9,969 nt of DNA from DAOPXV01 sp035352535. GTDB taxonomy: Bacteria > Muiribacteriota > UBA9980. Positions 1 to 6,802 of this stretch are shown here, piece by piece. Every line of letters starts with the position of its first letter. The stretch's first letter is position 1. The stretch spans positions 1-9,969 of the forward strand of contig CAZJFS010000158.1 in the NCBI GenBank assembly GCA_964545075.1. Reading direction: 5' to 3'. The position numbers and the translations under genes were made by a program. The notes beneath the pieces were generated by a model that saw only the letters and a program-made list of their open reading frames with translations, made no database searches and was not told the DNA's origin.

Positions 1-1
1 A

Positions 2-802
2 AACTGTTTCATGTCGAACATAGGACCGGGGCGGCTTCCCGAATTTGAAAAAACCGGTAACATGAATAAATTTAAAGGTGGCGTCGCGCCTCACGCCGGA
101 TACGTATATTCCGGTCACGAGGCGGCCCACCTTTATTTAAAGATGTTTGAAACCGGTTTCCCCGACACCGTTATAATACTCGGCCCCGCTCACAGGGCTT
201 ATTCATCCTCTAAAATCGCCGTTTACTGCGGCGACGGTTTTGAGACGCCCCTCGGAATTTGTCCCGTCGATAAAAATTTCGCCTGTGAAATAGCCGCGGC
301 GCTCCCTTTCGCCAGGGATGAAAAAGTCCATTTACCGGAACATTCTCTTGAAGTTCAAGTCCCCTTTCTGCAATATATTTACAGCGCCGCCAAAAAGAAG
401 GACGAACTAAAGATCGTTCCGCTTTGCGTGATCGATCAGGGGTACGAAACTTCGTGCGAAGCTTCGGCCGTCCTTTCAGACATTATTAAAAAAACAAACA
501 GGAACATAGCTATAATAGCCTCTTCGGATTTTTCACATTACGTCCCGGCCGATGACGCCTATAAATTCGATAAATACGCCATCAACGCGATACTCGAAAT
601 GGATATGAAAAAAATGTATCAGGCGATCAATAAATATGATATCTCGATGTGCGGCTACGGCCCCATCGCGATCGCGGCCCAAACGCTTAAAACGTTATAT
701 GGCATTCAGCCGGAACTTTTAAAATACGGCACTTCCGGCGATGTCTCAAGAATGCCGGAGGTCGTGGGGTACGCCGCGATCTCATTTACCACGAAGGATT
801 AA
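2..802 (+). CDS. amrB: AmmeMemoRadiSam system protein B (MEMO family), 5' end cut by the window
   Basis: This is a MEMO-family protein, related to human MEMO1 and class III dioxygenase folds; its biochemical role in bacteria is unsettled. Numbering from the ATG at 11, I see PHAGYVYSG (His28), GPAH (His61), EHSLEVQVPF (His111), SSDFSHY (171-177) and CGYGPI (Cys214). His28, His61 and Cys214 correspond to the metal-binding residues of MEMO1. The C-terminus has the family's SGDVS and VGYAA segments. The ATG at 11 is probably internal: the frame stays open to the window edge, and the opening F-M-S-N-I-GPG-R-LP matches a segment that in long family members follows an N-terminal AG-FYP block, absent here. 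So roughly 30 residues lie upstream. No AMMECR1 or radical SAM partner is visible in the window. Confidence 0.9.
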   Translation, partial: NCFMSNIGPGRLPEFEKTGNMNKFKGGVAPHAGYVYSGHEAAHLYLKMFETGFPDTVIILGPAHRAYSSSKIAVYCGDGFETPLGICPVDKNFACEIAAALPFARDEKVHLPEHSLEVQVPFLQYIYSAAKKKDELKIVPLCVIDQGYETSCEASAVLSDIIKKTNRNIAIIASSDFSHYVPADDAYKFDKYAINAILEMDMKKMYQAINKYDISMCGYGPIAIAAQTLKTLYGIQPELLKYGTSGDVSRMPEVVGYAAISFTTKD

Positions 803-819
803 GGCGGTGTTTTAGCAAA

Positions 820-3267
820 TTGAAAGCTTTAGAATTATACATAGCTGACTTAAAAAGCACGATACATGAAAAAAGAAAGCGCGCGATAAACGCGCTTATT
901 TCTCTTAAAGAAAAAGACGCAATAAAACCGCTTATGGTCATAGCCAACGACCGCAACATCGAAATAAGGTACATGGTCGCAAAGGCTTTCGGCGTACTCG
1001 AAGACAAAATACTGATCGACACCCTAATAAAATATCTCGGCGACGAATCGCCCAAGGTAAGATATCGAGCGGCCATGAGCCTGATGAATTATAAACACGA
1101 AAAGGCCGTCCAGCCTCTTATCAACTCGTTAAACGACCCCGACGAGAACGTCCGCTACTGGGTTTCGAAAGCGCTTGCCAAATCAGCCTCCGAATATGGC
1201 ATTTCAAAACTCATAGCATGCCTTTCCTCCCCCGAATGGATAGTAAGAAAAACGGCCTCCCACTCCATCGTCGAGATCGGAAAGCCGGCCTTACCCGGGC
1301 TTTTTGAAACGTTAAAAACCGCCGGCGAAGACGCGTGCTTCTGGGCCATAAAAACCCTCGGAAAGATATCCGACCAGGCCGCTACGCCTCACATACTGCC
1401 GTATCTCGCCGACCGTAACCCTGACATTCAGATCGCGGCGCTCGGAGCGCTGGGAAACATATCCGACGCCCGCGCCGTAGCTCCGCTCATGGCGCTTCTG
1501 GAAACGCGCGAAGGCCATTTGAGGCCGCATCTTAAAGAAGCGCTCTGCCGCATCGGCGACAGATGCCTTCCGCAGCTTATAAACGCCCTCGCATCGTCGG
1601 ACTGGAACGCCAGACGCCTTGCGGCTTCGGTGTTGGGCGAAATAGGCGGACGCTCGATCGAACTTCTCATGTCGGAGCTAAAGACCACCAATGACGACCA
1701 GCTGTACTGGATAATAGAGGCGCTTGGAATGCTGGGCGATAAAGTGGTCACTTTAAGCCTGGTCGACCTTTTGAAACATCCGAAAACCGAGATACGCGTA
1801 GCGGTAATTAAAGCACTCGGAAAGATACGCGACGAACGATCATTCGAACCTTTGTTTTCCGTCATGGAAGAAAGCGACGACGAGATCATACAGGCGCTGG
1901 TAAATACCATATCGGGATTCGGCGATGCCGCCGTAAGCGCCCTTATAAAAAACCTGGGTTCCTCCAAATGGCAGATCCGCCATAACGCCGCATATTGCCT
2001 CATGGCCATAGGCCCCGTAATAGCGCCCCGCATGATAGAGCTTTTAGACTGCAAGAACCGCGACGTCTGCTACTGGGCGTCCGAAATAATAGTATCATTC
2101 GGAAAACAGCTCGAAGACGATATGGTAGAGCTCGTGGAATCAGGAAACTACGATCAGCGTTTTTATTCGTCGAAGATACTGGGAAGGATAAAATCCGAAA
2201 AATCCATGAGCGTTCTTATAAGCGCGCTTCACGACGAATACTGGTCGGTACGTAAGAACGCGGCGTTTTCGCTCGGCGAACTTAAAAGCGTAGAAGCGCT
2301 TCCGGCGCTTATAAAATCGCTTAAAGACGAGGACGAGGACCTGCGCTCCGAAATATGCATAGCAATATCCAAAATGGAAATTACGCCGGCCGGAAAATAC
2401 CTCACGCCATATATCGATGACGAGTTTTCAACCGTCAGGATCGCGGCTATAAACGCGGTGGCTAAACTCGGTTATTCCGAAGCCATAGCTCAAATATCGG
2501 CCCATATCGCTGACGACAATATACAGGTGCGCATCGCGGCCATAAAAGCGGCCGGCGTTCTCAAAGCGGAAGCGTGCAGCAATCTTCTGTTAAAGCAGAT
2601 GAATATGCCGGAACTTCGTGAACACGTGATTTCCGCCCTCGGCGAGATAGGAGCTTTCTCAAACATAAAATATCTTATCGCGGTCCTTGCCAAAAGTCAG
2701 GACCGTGAGGAACGCGCGCTTTCCGCAAAGGTCCTTGCAAATTACGATCAGCGCGAGGTTATAAAATCGCTTTCCGAAGCTATTTCCGATGAATTTTACA
2801 TCGTGCGTAAAAACGCCGCGCTAAGCCTTACGCTGATCAACGAGCGGCGCAGAATGTCTGAAAAAAGCAAAGACATCGGCGGCTCAGAAGCGGAATCGCT
2901 ATATTCCCTGGGCATGTCCTTTATGAACGCAAAAAAATATTCCGAAGCCATAGTGGCTTTTCAGCGGGTATTAAACATCGATCCGAAAAATTTTAATTCG
3001 ATCATAAAACTCGGCATAGCATATGAAAATAAAGATATGATGAACGAGGCGATAGAATGCTTCACGAAATGCATCTCTCATTCGCCGAACAGGCCCGAAG
3101 GCTATATTTATCTCGGGGTCGCCCTTGGAAGCGCGAAAAGGTATGAAGAAGCCCTTTTAAATCTAAAAAAAGCCGAGCAGTGCGCCAAAAACAGGAACAC
3201 TCTCGACATAGTTCAAAAGCTTATTAAAAAGATAAAATCCTCGATGTACTCGCACTACGGCAGCTGA
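820..3267 (+). CDS. HEAT-repeat protein with C-terminal TPR domain
   Basis: An 815-residue alpha-solenoid scaffold protein, presumably for protein-protein contacts; no catalytic motif or signal peptide is visible, so it is probably cytoplasmic. Residues about 10-675 are some 21 HEAT (PBS-lyase type) repeats of about 31 residues with the pattern VR..A...L..I. After a short Ser/Lys/Glu linker (about 676-690), three 34-residue TPRs follow (about 690-792) with the usual W/Y-LG-A-Y...A..F spacing. The start is TTG at 820, supported by homology-like continuity of the first repeat and by a weak upstream AGGCGG at 802-807; the next in-frame ATG would cut into the first repeats. It lies 17 bp after the MEMO gene and is probably co-transcribed with it. 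Its partner is unknown. Confidence is high for the fold and low for any specific role. Confidence 0.9.
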   Translation: MKALELYIADLKSTIHEKRKRAINALISLKEKDAIKPLMVIANDRNIEIRYMVAKAFGVLEDKILIDTLIKYLGDESPKVRYRAAMSLMNYKHEKAVQPLINSLNDPDENVRYWVSKALAKSASEYGISKLIACLSSPEWIVRKTASHSIVEIGKPALPGLFETLKTAGEDACFWAIKTLGKISDQAATPHILPYLADRNPDIQIAALGALGNISDARAVAPLMALLETREGHLRPHLKEALCRIGDRCLPQLINALASSDWNARRLAASVLGEIGGRSIELLMSELKTTNDDQLYWIIEALGMLGDKVVTLSLVDLLKHPKTEIRVAVIKALGKIRDERSFEPLFSVMEESDDEIIQALVNTISGFGDAAVSALIKNLGSSKWQIRHNAAYCLMAIGPVIAPRMIELLDCKNRDVCYWASEIIVSFGKQLEDDMVELVESGNYDQRFYSSKILGRIKSEKSMSVLISALHDEYWSVRKNAAFSLGELKSVEALPALIKSLKDEDEDLRSEICIAISKMEITPAGKYLTPYIDDEFSTVRIAAINAVAKLGYSEAIAQISAHIADDNIQVRIAAIKAAGVLKAEACSNLLLKQMNMPELREHVISALGEIGAFSNIKYLIAVLAKSQDREERALSAKVLANYDQREVIKSLSEAISDEFYIVRKNAALSLTLINERRRMSEKSKDIGGSEAESLYSLGMSFMNAKKYSEAIVAFQRVLNIDPKNFNSIIKLGIAYENKDMMNEAIECFTKCISHSPNRPEGYIYLGVALGSAKRYEEALLNLKKAEQCAKNRNTLDIVQKLIKKIKSSMYSHYGS
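1237..2241 (+). repeat. 122-residue super-repeat within the HEAT array (coding)
   Basis: Within the HEAT protein, Trp140, Trp262 and Trp384 each sit in an S-x-x/D-W-x-x-R segment and are exactly 122 residues (366 bp) apart. A second Trp series, 175, 297 and 419, in F/Y-W-A/I, has the same period. The units therefore contain four HEAT repeats each: 1237-1602, 1603-1968, and a shorter third ending near 2241, where the next matching W-x-V-R-K segment (Trp475) follows after only 91 residues. The DNA has diverged, so this is an old protein-level duplication rather than a recent DNA repeat. Confidence 0.75.
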
Positions 3268-3292
3268 TCATTACAGAGTGCCGTGGTATGCG
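3251..3292. terminator. Possible bidirectional hairpin at convergent gene ends
   Basis: Bases 3251-3262 (CGCACTACGGCA) can pair with 3279-3292 (TGCCGTGGTATGCG): nine consecutive pairs including one G-U, a 2-nt bulge, then three more pairs, around a 16-nt loop. The arms lie in the last codons of the HEAT-TPR gene and of the minus-strand pilin gene, which converge here with 3 bp between stop codons. No strong T-tract follows on either side, so an intrinsic terminator is only a possibility. Confidence 0.35.
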
Positions 3293-3609
3293 CATCTGAC
3301 GCGAGTTTCTGAAGGATTGAAAAAATAATTATATTTAACGGGCATTGAAGGGCATTTTGGAATGATCCTCGATGAGGTTTTAAGCGTGGTTTTAAGCTGA
3401 TCGAGTCCCGTGAGCTTTGTTCCGCCCTGCGATTGGAAAATCTCTACCGCTTCGTTCAAAGTAGTCATGTTTTTGCGGCATTGCCATTCCTGAAAAAAGA
3501 CCATAGCCTGATATGCGCCAAAGCCTATAAAAAAAATAATTCCGCCGTAAATTAATAGCTCAACGATGGTAATGCCTTTCTTTGACTTTTCAGACATGCT
3601 TATTTTCAT
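3271..3609 (-). CDS. Small type IV pilin-like protein (prepilin-type N-terminus)
   Basis: A 112-residue prepilin. The leader ends KKG (Gly12), followed by ITIVELLI with Glu17 at position +5 of the mature protein, then a hydrophobic helix to about residue 39. This is the class III signal processed and N-methylated by a PilD-type peptidase. The mature form would be about 100 residues, short for a major pilin. The C-terminus has Cys86 in a K-C-P segment and Cys106 in V-R-C-A-Y-H-G; such a paired-Cys tail ending in HG occurs in pseudopilin-like proteins of several uncultivated groups and may form a disulfide. Cys44 is a third cysteine just after the helix. The start is ATG at 3609 with a strong ribosome site; Met5 is an alternative. 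It is transcribed against its neighbours and may be a single-gene unit. Pilin versus pseudopilin cannot be decided. Confidence 0.88.
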   Translation of the reverse strand: MKISMSEKSKKGITIVELLIYGGIIFFIGFGAYQAMVFFQEWQCRKNMTTLNEAVEIFQSQGGTKLTGLDQLKTTLKTSSRIIPKCPSMPVKYNYFFNPSETRVRCAYHGTL

Positions 3610-3613
3610 GTTT

Positions 3614-3620
3614 CTCTCCT
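3614..3620 (-). promoter_or_regulatory. Ribosome binding site of the minus-strand pilin gene
   Basis: On the minus strand AGGAGAG lies 4 nt before the ATG at 3609 (the AGGAG core is 6 nt away). It is among the strongest Shine-Dalgarno sites in the window and fixes the start at 3609 rather than at the in-frame Met five codons in. Confidence 0.75.
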
Positions 3621-3689
3621 AAAATATTTTTAAAAAACTATTTCATTTTATTGTAAAATGTTATATAATGACATGATAGTGTTAACGTT

Positions 3690-3718
3690 ATTATAACAAA
3701 AAAAGTTTTTATTTGCAA
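3690..3718 (-). promoter_or_regulatory. Sigma70-type promoter for the minus-strand pilin gene
   Basis: Read on the minus strand: -35 TTGCAA (3718-3713), a 17-bp spacer, and a perfect -10 TATAAT (3695-3690). The transcript would start near 3683, giving a leader of about 70 nt before the ATG at 3609. The -10 overlaps an 11-nt dyad, GTTATTATAAC (3687-3697), which could be an operator. Confidence 0.6.
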
Positions 3719-3741
3719 GCTTGAATTAATTCGCCTAAAAT
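3713..3741 (+). promoter_or_regulatory. Sigma70-type promoter for the NHL lipoprotein gene
   Basis: Read on the plus strand: -35 TTGCAA (3713-3718), a 17-bp spacer, and -10 TAAAAT (3736-3741, 5 of 6 to consensus). Transcription would start near 3748, about 19 nt before the ATG at 3767. The -35 hexamer is the palindrome also used by the opposite promoter. A 10-bp palindrome, GAATTAATTC (3723-3732), sits in the middle of the spacer. Confidence 0.5.
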
Positions 3742-3766
3742 TGATAATTTTTGAAAGTGAGGCGGC

Positions 3767-4780
3767 ATGAACGGTATTTTGAAAAATAAATTTTTCACAT
3801 TGAAGCTTTTAGCGCTTTTAGTTCTTTCTATTTCCACATCCCTCTTCTCATCGGGATGTTTCGAAGCAAATATAAGCTACATAAGAGAGTTCGGCACCGA
3901 GGGAAAAGGTTCAGGCGAATTCAATATGCCGACCGATATCGCCGTCAACTCAAAAGGCGAAATTTATATCTGCGACACCAAGAACAACCGCATATGCGTC
4001 TATAATTCCAACTGCGAATACGTTAAATCCATTGGAAACGCCGGTGTTATGAGTTTAAAAGAACCTTACGGCATCTGCGCGGACGCGATGGATAACATAT
4101 ATGTCGCCGATACCGGCAACAGCAGAATAATAAAATTCGACCCGAGCGGCCGCTTCCTGATGGAGCTTTACTCCACGGTCAAGCTCGGTCAGCCTAAAGA
4201 TCCTAACAATTCACTTAAAATGCCTTATGACGTGGCTGCAACTCACGACGGAAGAATATTTGTCGTCGACCTCTCGAACAGGCTTTTAGTTTATGAACCG
4301 ACCGGGGTATGCTCCCAAAAACTCGGCGGAAAAGGCTCTGGCATGAGTAATTTTGACGTTCCTACGCGCGTCGTCGTTACCAACCATGATCCGAGCGAAC
4401 GTCAATATTACATTTACGTCGCGGATTCCTTCAATTCACGCGTCATGAAATTCAATAATGAATTTAAAACCATTTACGAAATAAAGGACAAGGGCATGAT
4501 GCAGTACATCAGGGACCCTCGCGGCCTTGCCATATTACCCAATAAATCGATAATTTTAACCGATTGCGGGAATATGCCGATCGCGGCTTTCACCTCTCAG
4601 GGTGTCCTTGAAGCCTCCGGCGGCTCTTTCGGAACCGGCCGCGGAAAACTTCTTTCGCCGTGCGGAGTGGCCGTCGACGTTCAAAGAAAAAAAATATACG
4701 TTTCGGACCAGCTCCAGAACAAGATAATGGTCTATGCGTTACATAAAGAAACTATAAGAGAAGCATCGGGAGATAATTAA
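3767..4780 (+). CDS. NHL-repeat beta-propeller lipoprotein
   Basis: A 337-residue exported protein. Residues 1-30 form a signal peptide with a Lys-containing start and a Leu-rich core, ending in a lipobox-like LFSSGC with Cys31 as the likely lipidated residue; Ser rather than Leu at -3 makes lipidation probable, not certain. Six NHL repeats follow, beginning near residues 53, 98, 151, 197, 249 and 297. Each has the pattern P-x-G/D-I/V-A followed by IYV-AD-x-x-N-x-R-I-x-x-F/Y, enough for one six-bladed propeller. Such propellers usually bind proteins, glycans or other ligands at the cell surface or in the periplasm; the ligand is unknown. A GAGG ribosome site (3759-3762) precedes the ATG by 4 nt. 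The stop codon is 1 bp from the glycosylase start, so the two genes are probably co-translated. Confidence 0.88.
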   Translation: MNGILKNKFFTLKLLALLVLSISTSLFSSGCFEANISYIREFGTEGKGSGEFNMPTDIAVNSKGEIYICDTKNNRICVYNSNCEYVKSIGNAGVMSLKEPYGICADAMDNIYVADTGNSRIIKFDPSGRFLMELYSTVKLGQPKDPNNSLKMPYDVAATHDGRIFVVDLSNRLLVYEPTGVCSQKLGGKGSGMSNFDVPTRVVVTNHDPSERQYYIYVADSFNSRVMKFNNEFKTIYEIKDKGMMQYIRDPRGLAILPNKSIILTDCGNMPIAAFTSQGVLEASGGSFGTGRGKLLSPCGVAVDVQRKKIYVSDQLQNKIMVYALHKETIREASGDN

Positions 4781-4781
4781 A

Positions 4782-5366
4782 ATGAACCCTGAATTCGAAA
4801 AAATATGCGGCGAGATCCGCTCGTGTTTCAAATGCCCGCTTGGAAAAACCAGAAATAACGTCGTTTGCGGCGACGGCAATTTGAAAGCCAGACTTATGTT
4901 CATAGGCGAGGCGCCTGGCGCCGAAGAGGATGCGCAGGGAAAACCCTTCGTTGGCCGCGCCGGACAGTTGCTCACCAAGATACTTGAAGCCGCGGGAATA
5001 TCGCGCGACGAAGTTTTTATAACAAATATTTTAAAATGCCGTCCGCCCGATAACAGAAAACCGCTGCCGGAAGAGATGAACGCCTGCAAACAATATCTTC
5101 TCGACCAGATAGAAGTTATAAAACCAGCTATTATAGGCGCTTTAGGAAGCACATCCGCTCAATTTCTGCTTGGCGACAAGATGAGCGGCACGATATCAAA
5201 GATACGCGGCAAATGGTTCGACTATAACGAAACCATAAAACTCATGCCGCTTTTTCATCCAAGTTATCTCCTGCGAAATCCTTCGAAAGAGGCAGGATCG
5301 CCCAAACACCAAATGTGGGGAGATATACGCGACCTGAAAAAAGCCTATGACGAAATGAAAGGGTAA
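4782..5366 (+). CDS. udg: Family 4 uracil-DNA glycosylase (Fe-S type)
   Basis: Removes uracil from DNA, starting base-excision repair of deaminated cytosine. The 194 residues are the usual family length and every hallmark is present: Cys15 and Cys18 (C-F-K-C), Cys86 in N-I-L-KCRPP and Cys102, which together should bind a 4Fe-4S cluster; the GEAPGAEED motif at 42-50; GKPFVGRAG at 53-61, shaping the uracil pocket; and HPSYLLRNP (His159) near the end, the second catalytic or DNA-contact motif. I see no substitutions at these sites. The start at 4782 is 1 bp after the NHL gene stop, with GGGAG (4768-4772) inside the end of that gene. It shares the lipoprotein's promoter unless there is an internal one; the functional link between the two is unclear. 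Confidence 0.96.
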   Translation: MNPEFEKICGEIRSCFKCPLGKTRNNVVCGDGNLKARLMFIGEAPGAEEDAQGKPFVGRAGQLLTKILEAAGISRDEVFITNILKCRPPDNRKPLPEEMNACKQYLLDQIEVIKPAIIGALGSTSAQFLLGDKMSGTISKIRGKWFDYNETIKLMPLFHPSYLLRNPSKEAGSPKHQMWGDIRDLKKAYDEMKG

Positions 5367-5377
5367 AAGATTATAAT

Positions 5378-6103
5378 ATGCTCACATATAAAAGCTGCTT
5401 ATCGCATGAAAAAAAAGCGTTTACCGTCGTAGAAGTGCTCATGGCAACGGCGGTACTCTCGATGCTCATATATTCGCTTTACACGCTTTTCTCAAGGACC
5501 GTTTCGAGCGTCGACGTCGGATCGTGGAAATCCCAGACGCAAACGAAAATGCGAAACGCTCTTAAGCAGCTTACAAAAGACGTTTCCGCGGCCACCTATC
5601 GCTCCCTCATGTCCGCCAATAAGACCGAAATAAATGACGGCGACGACTATAAACTCAAGCATAAAACCGGCGCCGTCGATACCAAAACGACGCAGACTGA
5701 CCTCTTAAAATTTAAGATATGCACGCCCGGCAGAACGGGACTTCGCGAAGCTGATATCCAGCCGAAGGTCGTTGTAGCCGAGCTTAAATGCACCAAAACC
5801 GCTGAAGGAAAGACGAAACTCGTCTATAAAAAAAGCGTAGATACGGCTGCGGGCCGCGATTCCGACGCAACGAAAGGCGACAACGTCGCCGAGGATAAAA
5901 AAGAGGTCACCCTTATCGAGGACATAACCAAATTCGAAACGAAGATCATAGACAGCCCCGATAACCCCAACATCTCCAATAACACCGAAAAGCTGAAGAC
6001 GCTTAAAATAGAGATAGAATGCGCCCACCCAAATTATCCAAAAACCACGATGACGGAATACGTTGAAATACCTCTTCACGTCAGCGCACTTTCAAACCTT
6101 TAA
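5378..6103 (+). CDS. PilW/GspJ-like minor pilin, cassette A
   Basis: A 241-residue prepilin-like protein. The leader is 14 residues ending KKA, then FTVVEVLMATAV with Glu19 at +5 and a hydrophobic helix to about residue 37. The segment SLYTLFSRTVSSVDVG and the following MRNALKQLTKDVSAA resemble the conserved helix of GspJ/PilW proteins (prepilins of about 200-240 residues that sit near the filament tip). Its counterpart in copy B (7705-8409) matches here and again at the end (IED-x-T-x-F, H-P-x-YPKT). The Ala at the cleavage position is less common than Gly but tolerated. It starts 11 bp after the glycosylase gene, without a clear ribosome site (only AAGGG at 5358-5362), so coupling to the upstream gene is likely. 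The PilW versus GspJ assignment is by N-terminal pattern only. Confidence 0.82.
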   Translation: MLTYKSCLSHEKKAFTVVEVLMATAVLSMLIYSLYTLFSRTVSSVDVGSWKSQTQTKMRNALKQLTKDVSAATYRSLMSANKTEINDGDDYKLKHKTGAVDTKTTQTDLLKFKICTPGRTGLREADIQPKVVVAELKCTKTAEGKTKLVYKKSVDTAAGRDSDATKGDNVAEDKKEVTLIEDITKFETKIIDSPDNPNISNNTEKLKTLKIEIECAHPNYPKTTMTEYVEIPLHVSALSNL

Positions 6104-6128
6104 TTAAGAATTACGCATGAGGCTTTTT

Positions 6129-6773
6129 ATGCTCTGGTTAAAAAACACTCTTAAGAATGGCCGCCGGGCCATTACATTCATCGAAATACTTGTAGCGTCG
6201 GTTATATTCGCTATAGCTTTCATGCCCATATCCTCAATAATTTTCAAAACGACAAAAAAAACCCACGAAATGAATTTCGAGGTCACCGCCGAAAGAATAG
6301 CGCAAAATCTTCTCGACCAGGTTCTGAAGAATGTCCGTTTCGAGGACGTAACGCCGAATATGACCGTCGGCCTGGGAACTTCGGGTTCAATGATAAACCT
6401 CGATATGAATAAAGCAACCATTGCGGGTAACGTTATAACCCAGGAAAAAGTCGATTACAAATATGAATTCGAAATAACAAACATAAAAGCCGGCGACATC
6501 AAGATGTCATTCGTCCAGTTTAAAAACAATACTCCGCCCTGGTCGAGTTCTCAAAAAAGCACGGGTACGGACGGAATATCCAAAATGGATGAAACGACCT
6601 TCGTTAATTTCGACATAAAAAAACTCATAGGCGGAAATGCCGATCTGGTCGTAATGAAAACCGTGAAGCTTAAAATGTCATGGAAAAATTCGACGGAAAC
6701 GGCCTATAACGACCCGACGCGCTGCTTCGTTTTCGTCACGCGAAAGGCCAAGATCGACGGGTCGATTAACTAA
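6129..6773 (+). CDS. PilV/GspI-like minor pilin, cassette A
   Basis: A 214-residue prepilin-like protein. The leader ends RRA (residue 14), followed by ITFIEILVASVIFAIAF with Glu19 at +5, and a helix continuing as TAERIAQNLLDQVL, the pattern typical of GspI/PilV. I chose the ATG at 6129 because GAGG (6119-6122) lies 6 nt upstream and gives a 14-residue leader close to the 15 of its copy B counterpart. The ATG at 6117 has no ribosome site and lines up with an out-of-frame ATG (8430) ahead of the counterpart gene. It would add only four residues. It follows the PilW/GspJ-like gene by 25 bp in the same operon and precedes the PilX-like gene. C-terminal segments VMKTVKLKMSW and FV-x-RKA-x-I are shared with the counterpart. 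Confidence 0.82.
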   Translation: MLWLKNTLKNGRRAITFIEILVASVIFAIAFMPISSIIFKTTKKTHEMNFEVTAERIAQNLLDQVLKNVRFEDVTPNMTVGLGTSGSMINLDMNKATIAGNVITQEKVDYKYEFEITNIKAGDIKMSFVQFKNNTPPWSSSQKSTGTDGISKMDETTFVNFDIKKLIGGNADLVVMKTVKLKMSWKNSTETAYNDPTRCFVFVTRKAKIDGSIN

Positions 6774-6802
6774 TTACATCAGAACGGATCATTTTGTTAT
6801 TT

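Noticed and set aside
1428..2054. 208-codon open frame on the minus strand inside the HEAT gene
   Set aside because: It is fully antisense to well-defined HEAT repeats, has no ribosome site and shows no recognisable domain; it arises from codon bias on the other strand. The same holds for shorter antisense frames at 786-1076, 1155-1349, 1312-1530 and 2490-2693, and the plus-strand one at 1995-2255.
3664..3669. TATAAT on the plus strand in the divergent region
   Set aside because: The hexamer 17 bp upstream (TTTCAT) is a poor -35, and it would give an 80-90-nt leader where a better promoter lies closer to the gene.
4739..5152. 137-codon minus-strand open frame across the lipoprotein-glycosylase junction
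   Set aside because: It overlaps the conserved glycosylase motifs on the opposite strand and has no recognisable protein features.
5372..5377. TATAAT directly before the ATG of the first cassette A gene
   Set aside because: No -35-like hexamer lies 16-18 bp upstream (GACGAA at 5349-5354), and a start about 7 nt downstream would fall inside the gene.
5705..6079. Minus-strand open frames within the pilin cassettes (also 6104-6421, 6766-7011, 7145-7402, 7390-7578, 8586-8915, 9142-9351, 9532-9735)
   Set aside because: All are shadows of the plus-strand pilin genes with no start signals of their own.
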